The translations under genes and the position numbers were made by a program. A stretch of 64,000 nt of DNA from Nemophila menziesii (Eukaryota > Streptophyta > Magnoliopsida > Boraginales > Hydrophyllaceae): assembly GCA_029959085.1 (NCBI GenBank), contig JARWIR010000002.1, positions 40,792,233 to 40,856,232 on the forward strand, given 5' to 3'. Position 1 is the stretch's first letter, and the number at the start of each line of letters is the position of its first letter. Positions 20,673 to 32,840 of this stretch are shown here, piece after piece. The notes beneath the pieces were generated by a model, which saw only the letters and a list, made by a program, of their open reading frames with translations, had not been told where the DNA came from and searched no databases.

Positions 20673-22736
20673 TGATTTGTTTAGTCTAAAAATTAAAATT
20701 TTAGTTTGAAATTTATAAATGATAAGAGACAGGGGTATGTGTATATTGAAGAGGCCATGATCCCCCTAAATTTAGAAAAAGTAAAATTCCAGCCCTATAA
20801 TTATATTTGTTTTGTAAAAAAATCACTAGGAATCCAGTTTCCCTTAAATTTAGCAAACGATAAAATTCTACCCCTATAAATTAAAAAAAAAAATCCCTAT
20901 GGTTTCCCTTTTGATATTTTGAATATCTAATATCTAATTTTAATTTGTTTTCATATATTTAATATTTGATTCATGTCTCAATATTTTTTTTTATTATAAA
21001 TATAAGGTCGTCTTTCTTTTTTTGTTTAACACCATCTTCCTCGTACACGATGCAAAAATGCATACTTTGAACCTTGCGAACAAGGCCAGTCGTGAAATGT
21101 GTATACACCTCCTCTCGAAGCCACCTTCTTTCGCCATCCTCGCCATATATGAATGTTTATGTTAACCGCCTCTCTCTCTTTGATATTAAACTGAATAAAG
21201 ATAGTGATTTTTTTATTTAGCCGATAATTTACTTAATTATAATATATTATTGGAGATGTAACCAACTTCTATCGTGGACATTTTTATAAATAATTATGAT
21301 AAATCAATTATAGTACCCACAAATCAAAAGTATATTATATGTATTGGATTTGGATAGTTTGAAATTATACATATACTAGATATTACTCGTTGGTGAAGGC
21401 TTTGCAAAAAATAAAATCCCGTGTGGGCTTGCATATTTCTTCTAATATCCGAATATTCAAACATAGCTATAAGTGCTTGTAGTGTTGCAATATGATTACA
21501 TAACCCAAATAATTAGTTGATAAAGCATGGGTTTATATTTATCTTGTCAAACACAGGTATATTTATCTATTTTACTCAAAATAGAGGGATTTGGTTTGAT
21601 ACACACAATACATAAAAGATGTGATGAGAGAGAAAGGGCATATGGATGTCATAAAAAAGGTCTTTCATTTTGCCCGAAGCAATAACAAAATATCACGACT
21701 TGAGTATTTGTTTTAAGCTACATTCAAGTTACTTGAAGTGTTGCTAACTCATTACATCTTAACCAAGATACATATAATATATAATCGCTTTTAAAACTTA
21801 GCACAACTGTTAGATATGAAGATGTGGAAAAGTCTATGTTATAGATGGAATACCTGATAATCAAATTTAGTAACCAGAATAGTACATGGGAGCAGAAAAT
21901 TAAATAAATGCAATTTTTTCTGAAATATTCGATCAAGTTCATCCTCATTGCTATCTAAATATTATTAACCATTTCCATACCTACTTATCAAAATAATTTG
22001 CCGCCAGGCAACAACTGATATGAAATTCAATTGTAATTGTAGTTGCAGGTCTATACCTGAATTGTTTAATTCCGGCAATGATTTATTAATTTAATATATC
22101 TAATTATATGGTTATGGTTTTTTAATAATAAGAGTTATTACTCTATATTTTAATAATTAGTGTTGTAGAAAAAATTTAAGAGTTATATGTGTATGACATA
22201 AAGAACTTGATCGTGGTGGCCCTACTTCTCTTCCAATGAGCCAAAAGAGTGTTATTTCATGACCAAAGTAAATATTCTATTTTTTGTAATAATGTTTTTG
22301 GTCAAGTTTATACATTTCTCAAAGGCAATAAAATATACGCATGTTACATTTTATTCAAGAAACAACTTACCATTTTTATAATGGAAAGATATGCCAGCCA
22401 ATTCTATATAGTATTTACCCATGTGTCTGACTAAAATGTAATGTCATATGTTTCTTCTAAAGGCTATCATAGTTTTGAGGTTTACCCATAAAAAAAACAC
22501 CATAAATATACAAAAATGATGCTCGTGAAATACTCACAAGATATTTCACTAAAAGTGGCGCCTAAAACAAATGTGGGACCCGTATCAGAAAACTTATCAT
22601 ATTATTATATGAATTACGAAATATGGGACCGACACCTGAATAGCAAGATAAGCCGCCATACACATAAAATTTCTGAGAAAACATAATATACTAAGGTGCC
22701 AAGTACCGTGTCATGATCTAGAAAAGTAGATATTAA
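20671..22736. other. Gene-free AT-rich stretch, unit II-1
   Basis: Mostly low-complexity AT-rich DNA. Near 21050 ATGCATACTTTGAACCTTGC starts a short frame that also occurs at 40393, without recognisable product. Near 21380 TACTAGATATTACTCGTTGG resembles a motif seen better at 40728. Nothing else is supported. Confidence 0.4.
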
Positions 22737-22920
22737 TCATCTAGTAGGTTTGGGTTGACATTTGGCGCTAATTTTAACTATTTGTTGTAAAATTTGACTC
22801 AACATCTCCAAATACAGCGGACCCACAAAATATAGCATGATAATGGCACCAGAAACGCACACAATTGTACCTCCAATTTTGGCTTGACCTTCTATTGTTA
22901 AAATATTTGATCTTTGTGTA
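22737..22920 (-). pseudogene. WAT1/MtN21 (EamA)-like transporter exon remnant, unit II-1
   Basis: Minus-strand exon after the acceptor TGCAG at 22921-22925. It encodes EGQAKIGGTIVCVSGAIIM then LYFVGPLYLEM. Plant WAT1-related (nodulin MtN21, EamA) transporters have QAKxxGTxVCVGGAxxMxxYKGP at the end of the fourth membrane helix. The hydrophobic run here fits that helix. Only this piece remains, ending SAKCQPKPTR. Identification rests on one motif. Confidence 0.5.
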
Positions 22921-23274
22921 CTGCATGTAAGATAAATATTATTTACGACTTCAAACAAAATATGAGGACTATAATCAAATATATTGAGTAATAACCCATC
23001 ATTACGGCTAATAGGAACATGAATACTGGAATTACGGGTTGTGTAGTTTGTGTAGCCAATACTGATGATAATTTTAAACCTTTCCTAAGTAAGAACTAAA
23101 GAATTGAAGATGTACAAACTTACCCTGTTAATTCAAGAAAGAAGAAAGATAATAAGAAGCATTTATTTATTGAATTTCTCCAAATAACGTGAAACAGACA
23201 TTCTCTTTTTAGTACAATTTACAATTTGATGTCTAAGTAAGAAATATGACCATCAATTCTTTTTAGTCTTACTG

Positions 23275-23720
23275 ACAGGTACTTATCTTACGCAAAAATT
23301 GCATGATAAATTCCTATTTTAGGCAAATAATGTACTATATGTCTCTACATTACGCAAAGACGGTACCTATACTATGCTAAAATTGCATGATAAGTCCCTA
23401 TGTTATGCAAAAACCACTCACGTCTCCATACTATGCAAAACAATGCATGATAGATCCTCATGTTTTGTAAAACAATTACAATTTTGCATAATATATGGAG
23501 ACTGTAACTTCTGCATAGTATAGGGAACTACCTTGCAACTTTTGGATAATATAGGAGCGCATACTGCAGTTTTTGCATAGATACTATAGGGACCTACATT
23601 GCAATTTTTACATAATATAAGGTCGCATAACATAGTTTAAGGTATCTATAGTGTGCTTTTTGCATAATATAGAGCATGTAGTGAAATTTCTGCATATTAT
23701 AGGAACATGTAGTGCAAATA
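23275..23720. repeat. Inverted TATAGGGAC arrays, unit II-1
   Basis: The left half has GCATGATAAGTCCCTATGTT ATGCAAAA-type units, the right half the reverse complement (TTTTGCATAATATATGGAGAC, TGCATAGATACTATAGGGAC CTACATTGCAA). Unit spacing is 45-60 bases and orientation switches near 23465, so the whole can fold back. Confidence 0.75.
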
Positions 23721-23743
23721 TCTTAAAAATGGGTAGTACAAAC

Positions 23744-23891
23744 CTGTTTTACTTTAACTTCACCATTAGAACCAGCTGTTTTCTGAAACACAACTTCTTG
23801 GTAATTAGCTTCCATTTCGTCCAATAATTTCTTGTCTAAATATGAACCCAATTGATGCACGACAGCTTTCTTAAACCTTGTTCCAAACCCT
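23744..23891 (-). pseudogene. Unrecognised minus-strand exon, unit II-1
   Basis: Donor AAACAG/GTTTGT, acceptor ACACAG. The frame has GTRFKKAVVHQLGSYLDKK and NYQEVVFQKTAGSNGEVK. Relative to II-2 it lacks 33-36 bases in frame (ELEMESTRKS) and two bases at the 5' edge. Family unknown. Confidence 0.5.
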
Positions 23892-24325
23892 CTGTGTTTT
23901 ATTTGATATTAACTAACAAAGCAGTTCGTGTATAACAGCCACTGTCCACCCGTGAGTACATCTTCACAAGGTTAAATGTAAGGCAAATTCTGACATTCCT
24001 CAGCCCAAATTGGTCCCTGAACTATCTCTTTTTAAATGATTTACTCCTCAAAAGTCTTTGCCATATGACACTTAGGGACTACCTAGGGAAACAAAAATGA
24101 AGGTCGAGGACCGTTTCCTAGTATGGACTATATTTCGAGAACCAAAAAAAGAAATTACTCTGTATCAATTTAGTTTTTTTTATCTGGATTGCACCTAAAA
24201 ATCCTCAAGAAGCTCCACGGCTAAATTTACCTGAGAAGATGAAATTATTTCAATATAGGGACAAATAGCAATTTAAAAAAATATTAAAAGCATGTGAGAT
24301 ATTTTAGTCAGGTATTATATATTAC

Positions 24326-24400
24326 CTTTGTGACTTCTTGAGGTATCCATGGTGCTAAAACACCCGAACAAATATCAATGAGCGCACATGATGATTTAGC
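24326..24400 (-). pseudogene. Unrecognised 75-bp minus-strand exon, unit II-1
   Basis: Acceptor GTTTACAG, donor ACAAAG/GTAATA, 25 codons: AKSSCALIDICSGVLAPW then IPQEVTK. Open, phase 0. It precedes the exon at 23744-23891. Confidence 0.5.
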
Positions 24401-25499
24401 CTGTAAACGGAAACACTAACTTGAAATGTGCATGAAAATGAAAACAATTACCCGTGGCTTAATTCTCAATTCATATCACACAAAAACTCGGCATGAAAAT
24501 GATATAACTAAAAAAAAATGCTCACCTTAATCTGAATATGTTGCAAATATATCTCCAATCATACATTAATCTTCATTCTTACAAAAATAAGCGAATAAAC
24601 CAATACTTCAAACATTAATCTAACCTTCAAACATTAATCTAAACTACATTTCTAGTATCTGAAAAAGCATGTCGTACAAACCATTACAGAATTTACTACA
24701 ATCTTGTTGTAATTGTTTTTTTCTACTCTTTATACCATAGAATGTAGGAGAAGTGCACCTTGGTGTCTACTCAACTTTGCCTTTCCAAAATTGTTAACTG
24801 GAATAAAAATTATCCAACATTACAACAAACTAAAAAGAACATTATGGGTTGTAAACAAAAAATAAATTTAAATATTTGATAATTGTAGAAAAAATCCTTT
24901 TAAAATTAACTTTTTCTGAAACAATTGAATACATCTGGACATTGAACCCAATTCAAAATGTTGAGAATTTTGATTCACTTAATTGGAAATGTAAACGTGT
25001 CTCGGGTGAGCTAATTTGCATATAGTTTCCTTCAAGAAATGTAAATGATGGATGTGCGAATAATGTCGATTGTACAGTTTGTATAAAAATATCATAATTA
25101 TATTTGAATTTTGGTTCTTCAATTGTTGATGATGGCGTAACCAAGCTCGGTTGATGATGGTGCAGTGTAAGACCAAATTGCTCTCTCTATCAGTTGAGCC
25201 AAATGGATATTTACTGCAAAATAATTAAACAAATGCAGTGTATGACCAAATTTCTCACTTCATCATAAGAAATTGTAAAAGTGTAAGACCTTAATTTGGG
25301 TTCTTCTATTGCCAAATAATTTACTGCAAAACAATTCCAAAAAAAAAAATTGCTCACTCCATCTGTAAAAAATTAACGCTCATCACTTCAAAGGTAAAAG
25401 GCCTCAAACGCTCATCACTTCTCCCCTGAAATTTGTAGAAGTGGTGAGATTACTTTAAATTAAATTAGAGTTTCAATGGTAAAAATTAATTTTTTTACC
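24401..25499 (-). other. Possible further exons and introns, unit II-1
   Basis: Near 24953-25144 the minus strand has FLEGNYMQISSPET-like coding character, and the counterpart at 44380-44540 is broken. Between are AT-rich intron-like stretches. No product recognised. Confidence 0.3.
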
Positions 25500-25875
25500 T
25501 TTTCTGGGTTCTGTGATTGTTGATAGTAGTACCCCGAATAACAGCGGTTATCTGGAGCAGTTTGGTGAGAAGGTGACTGTTGATCCCTGAGTAGTAGCGA
25601 TTTTCTTGTAGTAGTAGCGGTTTTCTTGTGTAGGAGAGCGGCTTGGTGGAAAGGCCAGTGTGAAGAAATGGCCTATCCTAGCCAAGCTGGGTTGATGAAG
25701 GTGAAGAATGGTCCCCGATTAGGTGGCGATGATAATAGTGGTGGTGAATGGTTCTCCGGCGGCAGCGGTTGTGAAGATGGTAGAAAATGGTGGGGACTGG
25801 TTCTTCGATTGGTGTTGGGGGCGGCAGTTTTCTTTTGCAAGGGAGCTAGCGGTGGAAAAGAGCGTGCGTGAATAT
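25500..25875 (-). pseudogene. GC-rich possible 5' exon of the minus-strand remnant, unit II-1
   Basis: Richer in G and C than the surroundings. On the minus strand it ends AACCCAGAAAAG/GTAAAA, a possible donor, and has CCGCCGGAGAACC- and CTCACC-rich sequence like a plant 5' untranslated region. A plus-strand frame is open here (25626-25871) but is Gly-Trp rich and not conserved in II-2 (44990-45320), which is shorter. Confidence 0.35.
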
Positions 25876-25884
25876 GGTAAAAAC

Positions 25885-27028
25885 TCTGAGCTGCTAGTGA
25901 AAGTTAGATCTACAATGATCTAGAACCCTTTTTAGATGTTGTAAGGCTGAGAACTCCGATTTTACACAATCACAACTATATTAGATCCATGACAAGAATA
26001 AACATAGTCGTTGGAGGGTATGACCCGAATTTTAGCCACCATGAAACACCATTTCCGATTGTTGGGGTGGGGTGGAGAGAGGGGAGAGTATAGAGAGTGA
26101 TTTAAGAGTTGTGGGTGAGAAATATGATATATGTGTATTTATTGTGTGATTTAGTATGTATAGTGAGTAAAAAAAATTGTAAGTAAAATGTGTAGTTGGA
26201 AATAATGTTATAGTGTTAAATATTATATTTAACCTTTAATAATAACAATAGGTTGGATGAGGGTGCTTCGGTCTTTAAGGGAGAGGTTTCAAGGCCCGTT
26301 AGGTGAAAATCTCTAGACAATTAAAATTCTTTAAAAACTCGATACAAGTTGATGAAATTCTATAGTTGTACCATGCACAAACCCTGCACCCACAACCCCA
26401 ACTCCTAAAGATCCAGACAACGCTATTCTTGATTGCAACCCAAACTGACAAAATAATCACGAACTAAAATACAAATTAAATAATGATTATAGCTAAGTCG
26501 ATATTCAAATGAGCAAGCACTTATTAATATTTCTTCTAACTTTAGGCCAATACTATATTTTCTTACTAAATTGAGAAAATACCCCTGTCTCCCCTGTACT
26601 TTTTCTTAATCGTTAGCTTACCCCTTATTTTATATAAAGTGTAAATTTACCCCTTATTTTTTCAAAATGTGTTTGTCTAGCCCCTGTGGACGGATTCCGT
26701 CAATTATCTCTGTTAAGTTAGGGCGCGACGCATGTGCGTTTATTAAATTATTTTTTATTATTATAAACATTTTAAATCATTTAAGAAGATTAAAATTTTA
26801 TTTTATTGATAAAAACAAAAAGAAATCGTCTTCTTCACACTCTTATTAGGAAAAAACTAAAAAGAGATCTCTTCAACTGCTGCCACCACCTGAAGCCAAG
26901 CTCGTCCCTGAACTAAATTGGTAGCCACCCAAAAAAAATCTCACTGGAGTCGACCATTGACTACCGAAATTGATCAACGTTGGCCGTTGAAGTTGACTTA
27001 CAAGCAACCGTAGTGGTGATAAAATACA
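25885..27028 (+). repeat. Shared unit tail, unit II-1
   Basis: Homologous to 12140-13261, no gene. Confidence 0.7.
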
Positions 27029-27276
27029 TACTCCCCCGTACTCCACTTAGCTTTTCAAACAGATTAAAAAAACTAATAATTACATACACTATTACAGAAT
27101 TACTCCTCGTAAAGTGTCTTAATATTTTAAATATGTATTGGAAGTATAAATTTTAATTTTTTAATAAGAGTAATAATGAAATAGTTTGAAAAAAGTGTGT
27201 TGATATTCTAAATGGATAATATTTTTAGGACACCATATTTAGTAAGTGGACATTATTTTTAGGACGGATAGAATAA
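27029..27276. mobile_element. Stowaway-like MITE, end of unit II-1
   Basis: Left end TACTCCCCCGTACTCCACTT, right end AAGTGGACATTATTTTTAGG ACGGAT. Short terminal inverted repeat, TA flank and small size fit Tc1/mariner-related Stowaway MITEs. Confidence 0.6.
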
Positions 27277-27367
27277 TTGTTTTGTATTATTATTTTTTAT
27301 ATAAAGACATTTTAATTAAAAAAATTTAAAAAAAAACAAATTATTTGCTTAGCCTGATTTTAGAATA

Positions 27368-27682
27368 CATTGTATGGATGTAGAAGCACAAGCAATCATA
27401 TACATATTAGATAGGAAGAGACAAGAACCACAAGAGGAAATAACCATCTTCTCTAACAACCTTAAAATAATTTAAGGTATCAAGAATGTATCGGCAATCA
27501 AATGGAGGCTCGGACCATGGATCACGCAGATCAAGAAGCTAGCAACGAAAGTTGGTCTAGTTGTTTTTAAACATATTCCGCAATGCTTTAATGGTTGAGC
27601 AGACATTCTAGCAAAAGAAGCTAGGCACAGGGTATCGAGGGAACAAGATTCATTAACAAATGTGGTATGCCAATTTTTCTAA
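27368..27682 (+). pseudogene. RNase H-like (RVT_3) remnant, unit I-2
   Basis: Motifs seen: FSNNLKII (catalytic Asp changed to Asn), WRLGPWITQIKKLA, and FNG..ADILAKEARHR with a stop (TGA) replacing the usual Arg codon. Ends at TAA 27680-27682. Same position at the start of the unit as in all others. Confidence 0.6.
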
Positions 27683-27899
27683 CTAGGAATAGGTTAATTT
27701 TCGATGTAGTTATCATAAATTTGTTAGGCGTAAAAAAAAATACGTTGGGCCTAGAATTATCCCAATAAAAAGAGGAAATTACTTTTAGAAGCCCAAAAAA
27801 CCAAAAATTTCTTTAGAAAATCCAAACTAAAATATCATTCTAACAAGGCATAAGTTTGATTTTTAGTTAGATTTTTTACCCTTATACCTCTACTCAGTT

Positions 27900-27995
27900 T
27901 TTTATTGGTACATACCAAATTATTTTATTTTGGTATAGACTAATATTTATTTGTTTGGAACGTACCAATTTCCTGGTTTTGGTATGTACCAAATG
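27900..27995. repeat. Perfect 12-bp inverted repeat, unit I-2
   Basis: GGTACATACCAA and TTGGTATGTACC bracket about 60 bases that contain a further TTGGTATAGAC / GTACCAA pair, so the whole can fold on itself. Confidence 0.6.
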
Positions 27996-28209
27996 CTATT
28001 TATATTTGTTTTTACGTTTCAGGGTCCTTAATAGTATTTCCTAAACTTATGGGGGGCTTTTTGTTATGCCCAAAGTTAATGTCCGTATTTATATAGAAAA
28101 CCAATCAAAGATCGCGTCGATATTAAATCATTCATATGCGCCAAACAAAGTTTTTCCCGCAAAAAAACTACACAAATCTATTCACGTTATCTTTTTTCAT
28201 GATAAAAAC

Positions 28210-28300
28210 GAATTGGTACATTCCAAACACATCACTTAAGTACATTCCAAACACATCAATTTGGTACATTCCAAACACATCAATCCGATAAATTTCAAAG
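28210..28300 (+). repeat. 24-bp minisatellite, unit I-2
   Basis: About four copies of the same unit as at 7478, ending CAAAGAGATCTAAATCTAG, which is also shared by I-1 and I-3. Confidence 0.8.
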
Positions 28301-28739
28301 AGATCTAAATCTAGATCTAAAACAAAACAAATAGAAATCTTTTTACAAAAAATATTGGAATTAAAAAAAACAGAAAGCAGAATAAAAAAATTTAAAGCAT
28401 GTCTCTTCGCACTTGCTTGGACTATTAAAATCGGAAGGGTGGAGACGGGATCTAATAAAACCTGATGGGTGGTTATGGTATCTATTCAAATCGGTATCGG
28501 GAGTGGAACCGGTGTTTGGAATTTGTTGTCCTTTTTTGTTGTGGAAGAATGAATCCATCATATTCGAAAGTCATGAAGTAAAATTGGCATTGTGGAGAAA
28601 TGAATCCATCATATTGAAAATTCACTAAGGGAAATTGGTCTCGTGTAACCTTTATAGCCATGAAATGAATGATTTGCAAATTTGCAAATTTAGTAATACG
28701 TTGAGAACCATATTGTACCAGGAGAGTTTACTTTCTCGT

Positions 28740-29085
28740 ACTTGGCTTCAACGCATAGATCCAGTGTGACATCGACGAATAGCATGGCTTCGTCAGATCT
28801 GGAGATTGGTGCGGTTCCGGCGAGAGACTAGGCCTATAACGGCCGAGGAGTACCTAACCATGTGCCTCGTGAGAGAAGGATGCGGGGTTCTGCTGGTGGA
28901 GACAGCCGAAGCACCAGATCGGAGAAGGAGTACAATACCGGGTGAGTGAGGGAAGGCGGCTTTCCAGGCGGCGACGGTGTCAAGAGCGGCGGCGGTGCGC
29001 TACAAATGGTGAAGGGGCGGGTTTCTCATGCTTGCGATCGCGTTGGAGATAGAGTGAGAGAAAGGGCTTTGGAGAGGTCTGATAA
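28740..29085 (-). pseudogene. GC-rich gene fragment (possible 5' exon of a captured gene), unit I-2
   Basis: This block is clearly richer in G and C than its surroundings and contains GGCGGCGACGG, GAGCGGCGGCGG and CTGCTGGTGGAG. On the minus strand the equivalent in I-3 has an ATG followed by RNPPPHHFQRI and a run typical of plant N-terminal or 5' untranslated sequence. No domain is recognised and the frame differs between copies. I infer a captured host-gene 5' end. Confidence 0.4.
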
Positions 29086-29339
29086 AAAACCAAATCCTAA
29101 TAGGTTTTTTTTTAAAACTTTTTTGTACTAGTAGTAGCAATAGTTTTGGTATTGGGGGACTTTTTGAGATTTTTTATTGTTTCTAGTTGAGATTTAATGG
29201 ATTAATTAAGTGAGAATTTTGTCATGTCCTTAAAATCAATGAAATATCTCATGAAATTAGTGAAATGGCCTAAAAATGGGCGTTTTGAATACGTTTGGCC
29301 TAAAAATGTGACATTTGAAACGTTTGGCCTAAAAATGTT

Positions 29340-29400
29340 TTTAGGTCATAGGTAATGGCCTAAAAATGTTTTTAGGTCATAGGTAATGGCCTAAAAATGG
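29340..29400 (+). repeat. 31-bp direct repeat, two copies, unit I-2
   Basis: Two adjacent copies of TGGCCTAAAAATGTTTTTAG GTCATAGGTAA. The word GGCCTAAAAATG occurs five times between 29270 and 29400. Only in I-2. Confidence 0.8.
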
Positions 29401-29448
29401 AATTTGCTCAGATTGTAAAAAAAAATGGGTTGAGAAGGTTTACCAACC

Positions 29449-29556
29449 AAAAAAGAAAAAAGAAAAAAGAAAAAAGAAAAAAGAAAAAAGAAAAAAGAAA
29501 AAAGGAAAAAGAAATAAGAAAAAGGAAAAAGAAAAAAGGAAAAAGAAAAAAAAAAG
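29449..29556 (+). repeat. Purine microsatellite (GAAAAAA)n
   Basis: About 105 bases of repeating AAAAAAG on one strand, at the place where I-3 has a shorter AAAAAAGAAAAAATAAAAA run (49715). Confidence 0.9.
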
Positions 29557-29819
29557 ATATATATTTTATCAATATATAAAATGTTTAGTCAACTAGTTAT
29601 TTTATTGCCCTAATTTAAACACTTAATTCTCTTACTTTACATCTAACGATACGCAAAATAAATCAAGTCGCGCCTCCGCCTTCAAATACTCCACGGCTCA
29701 AGTTGGGATCAGAGCAGTCGTCTTCTTCATATATGCACTGGCATGACCCACACAGGCCGCCGCACACCTTCTCTGTCCCTCCTTATAAGTAATTCTAATT
29801 AATAAATCAATAGTTTTGC

Positions 29820-30010
29820 AAAATATGGATTATTTTGCCTAATATAGAGACCTATATTGTAATTAGTTCAATTTTTTTTGTTTTTTGCATATTATAGGGA
29901 CTTCTTATATAATTAGTTCAAAATATAGGTTATTTTACACTTAGGGACCTATAAATCCAAAAATTTAGGGACCTATGATAAAATTTTGTAAAATATATGG
30001 ATTTGTATGG
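29820..30010 (+). repeat. TATAGGGAC repeat block, unit I-2
   Basis: Same block as 8300-8490. Confidence 0.7.
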
Positions 30011-30208
30011 TAATAAACTTACATTGCCACTTAACCCTCTTGGTCTCCAAACAAAAACTCCCTACTCAGCCCATGTAAGTTACTAATAGTTCTTTTAATT
30101 GACTTAAGTTAAGAATAAAGATTCAGTATCAGTTTCCACTATCTTTTACCAACTCAGTGAAGAAGGTGAGGTTTCTCAGCACACTAAGTGCATTTTCTAT
30201 GTTATACT

Positions 30209-30211
<3 letters not shown>

Positions 30212-30288
<77 letters not shown>
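30212..30288. repeat. (TA)n microsatellite, unit I-2
   Basis: About 76 bases of TA. I-1 has only about 17 bases here (8693-8709), and I-3 none. Confidence 0.95.
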
Positions 30289-30290
<2 letters not shown>

Positions 30291-30649
30291 TAACTGTATA
30301 CTATTGATAAACCTATTAAATAGAAACATATTAAATATAAACATAAGCGTATATAAGTATAAAATCAAGATTAAATCTAATTGATCATTAATTTTACATA
30401 TTTACTAAATTAGAAGAAAATGTTAACATAGATTTGATGGTCAACATTGTATATTCTACATAGGTCCATCTACACAGGTCAAGAATAAGGTCAATGACCA
30501 TGTCATTTCAATTTTCCATCAACAATAATAAGTATGATGGTAAGATTTAGTAATTGATCTTGTTGTACAATACATGTTTTTCCTGTATATACTTATTATG
30601 TAATACATGAAAGAAAGTTTGATGTACTTTATTCTTGGTTTTTTAATAG

Positions 30650-31072
30650 GTCACTATCCCTAATACTACTGGGAGCAAATATCCTGCTCCGATCTCGCGA
30701 ACCCAAGTTGGGAATAAGCCGTGCTGTGACGATATACAAAGAATGATTGAAAAACCACGTTTCGTCAACAACGGAAATGCAGTTCATGGATGCATGGAGT
30801 ATCTACCCGGAATTACTCCTTTTCCAGCTGATCCATCTACCATTGTTTGTGTGGCTTGTGGTTGTCACCGTAACTTCCAACGTAAGGAAGAGATTCTCCT
30901 TCCTCCACGCTCGTGTCGAAATTGTAAATCCACCCGTTGATGGTGAGAAATTATTAATAAATGAAGATATTGTAATCTTCACTGAAAGGAGTGTCCAAAT
31001 TTTTACATGTAAAAGAGATAAAATGAGAAACGTGAAACTAAAACGTCAAGAGAAGAACAAGAATTCATGTTT
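30650..31072 (+). pseudogene. ZF-HD / mini zinc finger-like pseudogene, unit I-2
   Basis: Acceptor TTTTTTAATAG, exon from GTC at 30650. The frame open to TGA at 30940 has TTGSKYPAPISRTQVGN and then the C-half of the finger: GNAVHGCMEYLPGITPF, VCVACGCHRNFQRKEE (His of NFH changed to Gln), ending SCRNCKSTR. The first half, YKEC.KNH, is in a different frame and its Cys codon is now TGA. The charged tail follows in a third arrangement to about 31066. Frame loss relative to I-3 includes two bases after the finger (CCACGCTCG against CCACCAGCTCG). Confidence 0.85.
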
Positions 31073-32584
31073 AGAATATAGATTGAGTAATTCAAAAAGC
31101 AATTTTATGGTGTACTATTATTTTGCAAAGTATTTGTTGCTTTATTATATTAATTTAAATTATGCTAGAACATATGTTGTAAGAACAAACAATAATTGAA
31201 GTTTTGGAACAAAAAAACAATAATTGAAGTAATACCTTTTGATTAGTATTTGATCTTATCCATTGTCTTCTTTACTCATGCTTGATAGAGCTTTTACGCC
31301 AGCCATACATGATTACTAAATTTCATAGATGGACTGTGGAGATGAGTGAATAATAATATTCACTACCAATAATATAGATCGATTAGCCCTGCCTGGTCGA
31401 ATGTATATGCACATTCAGATGCGCCTTGAAGACTTTAGCAACTAATTATATTGGAATTATTCATCAGTCTCTCTTTGATGTTGTAGAGACGACCAAGGTA
31501 ATATTATATACCTTTAGATAAAGTAATATTTTTAAAGTTTTCAACAGGTGATTCTCGGTGAGCAATTATTAAGGAATGAAGATATTGATATCCCACTGGA
31601 ATGACAAAATTCTTACATGAAAAGAAAAGAGAAAATGAGGAACGTGAAGCCAAATAGTCAAAACAATAACAAATGGTCGCCGAAGAGGAGAAAGAAACTG
31701 TTTAGAACATAGATTGAGTAATTCACAAAGCAATTCTATGGTGTACTATTATTATGCAAAGTATTTTTTGCTTTATTATTTTACTTCAGATTTAAATTTA
31801 GCAAGAGCTGTGTAACTTTTATTATTTTTGAAAAGTTACTATATTTATCCTAAACTAGAGGGAACATATGTTGTAAGAACGAATAATAATTGAACGGATA
31901 CCTTTAATAAGTATTTGTTCTTATCCATTGTCTTCGTTTCTCATGTATAGATCTCTTACACCATTGAGAATCAGTCGCAGCTCCATCAGACATAATAGAA
32001 TGTATACAACATCTTTTCCAAGTGGAAAAGGGCAGACAAGGAGGTGTTGGCTATGAAAGTTACAACATGACCTCCACCATTACTCAACAACTTGTTCCTT
32101 TATTACGCGATTCTCCTATTAACATTTAATTTTTTTTTAATCTCCTTACACCTCCTGTGAATAATGTATGAACTTGTATAAAGGCTAAACTTACACAATT
32201 TCCTACATTAGCTATTCATAGATTCCTTTATTAGGTTGTCTTTGATGTATTACTTAATAATAAAGCTTCAAAGGAACCTACCTTAGTTTTTGTTCTAGTT
32301 TTAAATTATATAATAGAGAATCTCAAATCATGTATGTCAGGTTTAGGAAATTATTCTGAATTTAATGTAAGTATATAACTTAAAGCTATTTTTATTCACC
32401 ATTTTATGACGAGTAATTAATATAGCTGTTCGAGCGTACTAGGTGACAATAAATGAGTAATTCAATATTACTTACAAATAATTTACAAAATATACTTTTG
32501 CTAAGAATATAAGCGACCTGGTTTACATAATGCAACAAGAGATTATGGTAATCTAGAATAAACATCTTCTTCATGAGTGATGAA
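31073..32584 (+). other. Gene-poor stretch, unit I-2
   Basis: Same content as 9474-11071: gap between terminal-exon copies, broken exon B (31548), GGCAGACAAGGAGG block near 32030, AT-rich DNA. Confidence 0.4.
31548..31604 (+). pseudogene. Charged terminal exon, copy B, unit I-2 (truncated)
   Basis: Opens VILGEQLLRNEDIDIPLE and hits TGA because four bases of GGAGTG are missing after CTGGAA. The remaining homology continues out of frame to about 31690. Confidence 0.5.
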
Positions 32585-32840
32585 TCATCCTCTTATTGCT
32601 TGTTCAAGTGTCTCCTTGGTAATTGTCAATTTCGGTGGTCCTACACTTTCACGATCAAGTTTACTTTTTAATAGCAATTTCATAACCAATTGTACATTAT
32701 ATTGACTTAGAGATGGTCGATGATAAGAATTTCCAAGCATTATACTCTCTCTAGTAGAAACCAATGCTGATGTCATAGTAACCATAATTAGGATTATTGG
32801 AGTAGCTGCTCCTTCATTCGTTTGAGATATATATTTTGAA
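32585..32840 (-). pseudogene. Unrecognised minus-strand coding-like fragment, unit I-2
   Basis: Carries STRESIMLGNSYHRPSLSQ and a downstream end DRESVGPPKLTITKETLEQ with a stop at 32585. A deletion of a few codons around NVANKN shifts the frame relative to I-1. Homologous to 11072-11287. Confidence 0.4.

Larger units (their letters stand above)
13491..27346 (+). repeat. Tandem unit II-1 (type II)
   Basis: Second unit, about 13.9 kb. Opens with the RNase H-like remnant, shares the TATAGGGAC block, the charged terminal exon and the tail with type I, but has no zinc finger. Specific to type II are the LTR remnant, (AT)n tract, inverted TATAGGGAC arrays and minus-strand exons at 22737-24400. This copy alone has a 0.6 kb insertion (13966-14586) and a LINE (16011-18058), and lacks the small exons found at 36623 and 60843. 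Confidence 0.85.

Noticed and set aside
25626..25871. Plus-strand 81-codon Gly/Trp-rich frame
   Set aside because: Not conserved in II-2, and the opposite strand has a better donor site and untranslated-like sequence.
30157..30384. Open frame with a long Tyr-Ile repeat
   Set aside because: It is the translation of a (TA)n microsatellite; not conserved in I-1 or I-3.
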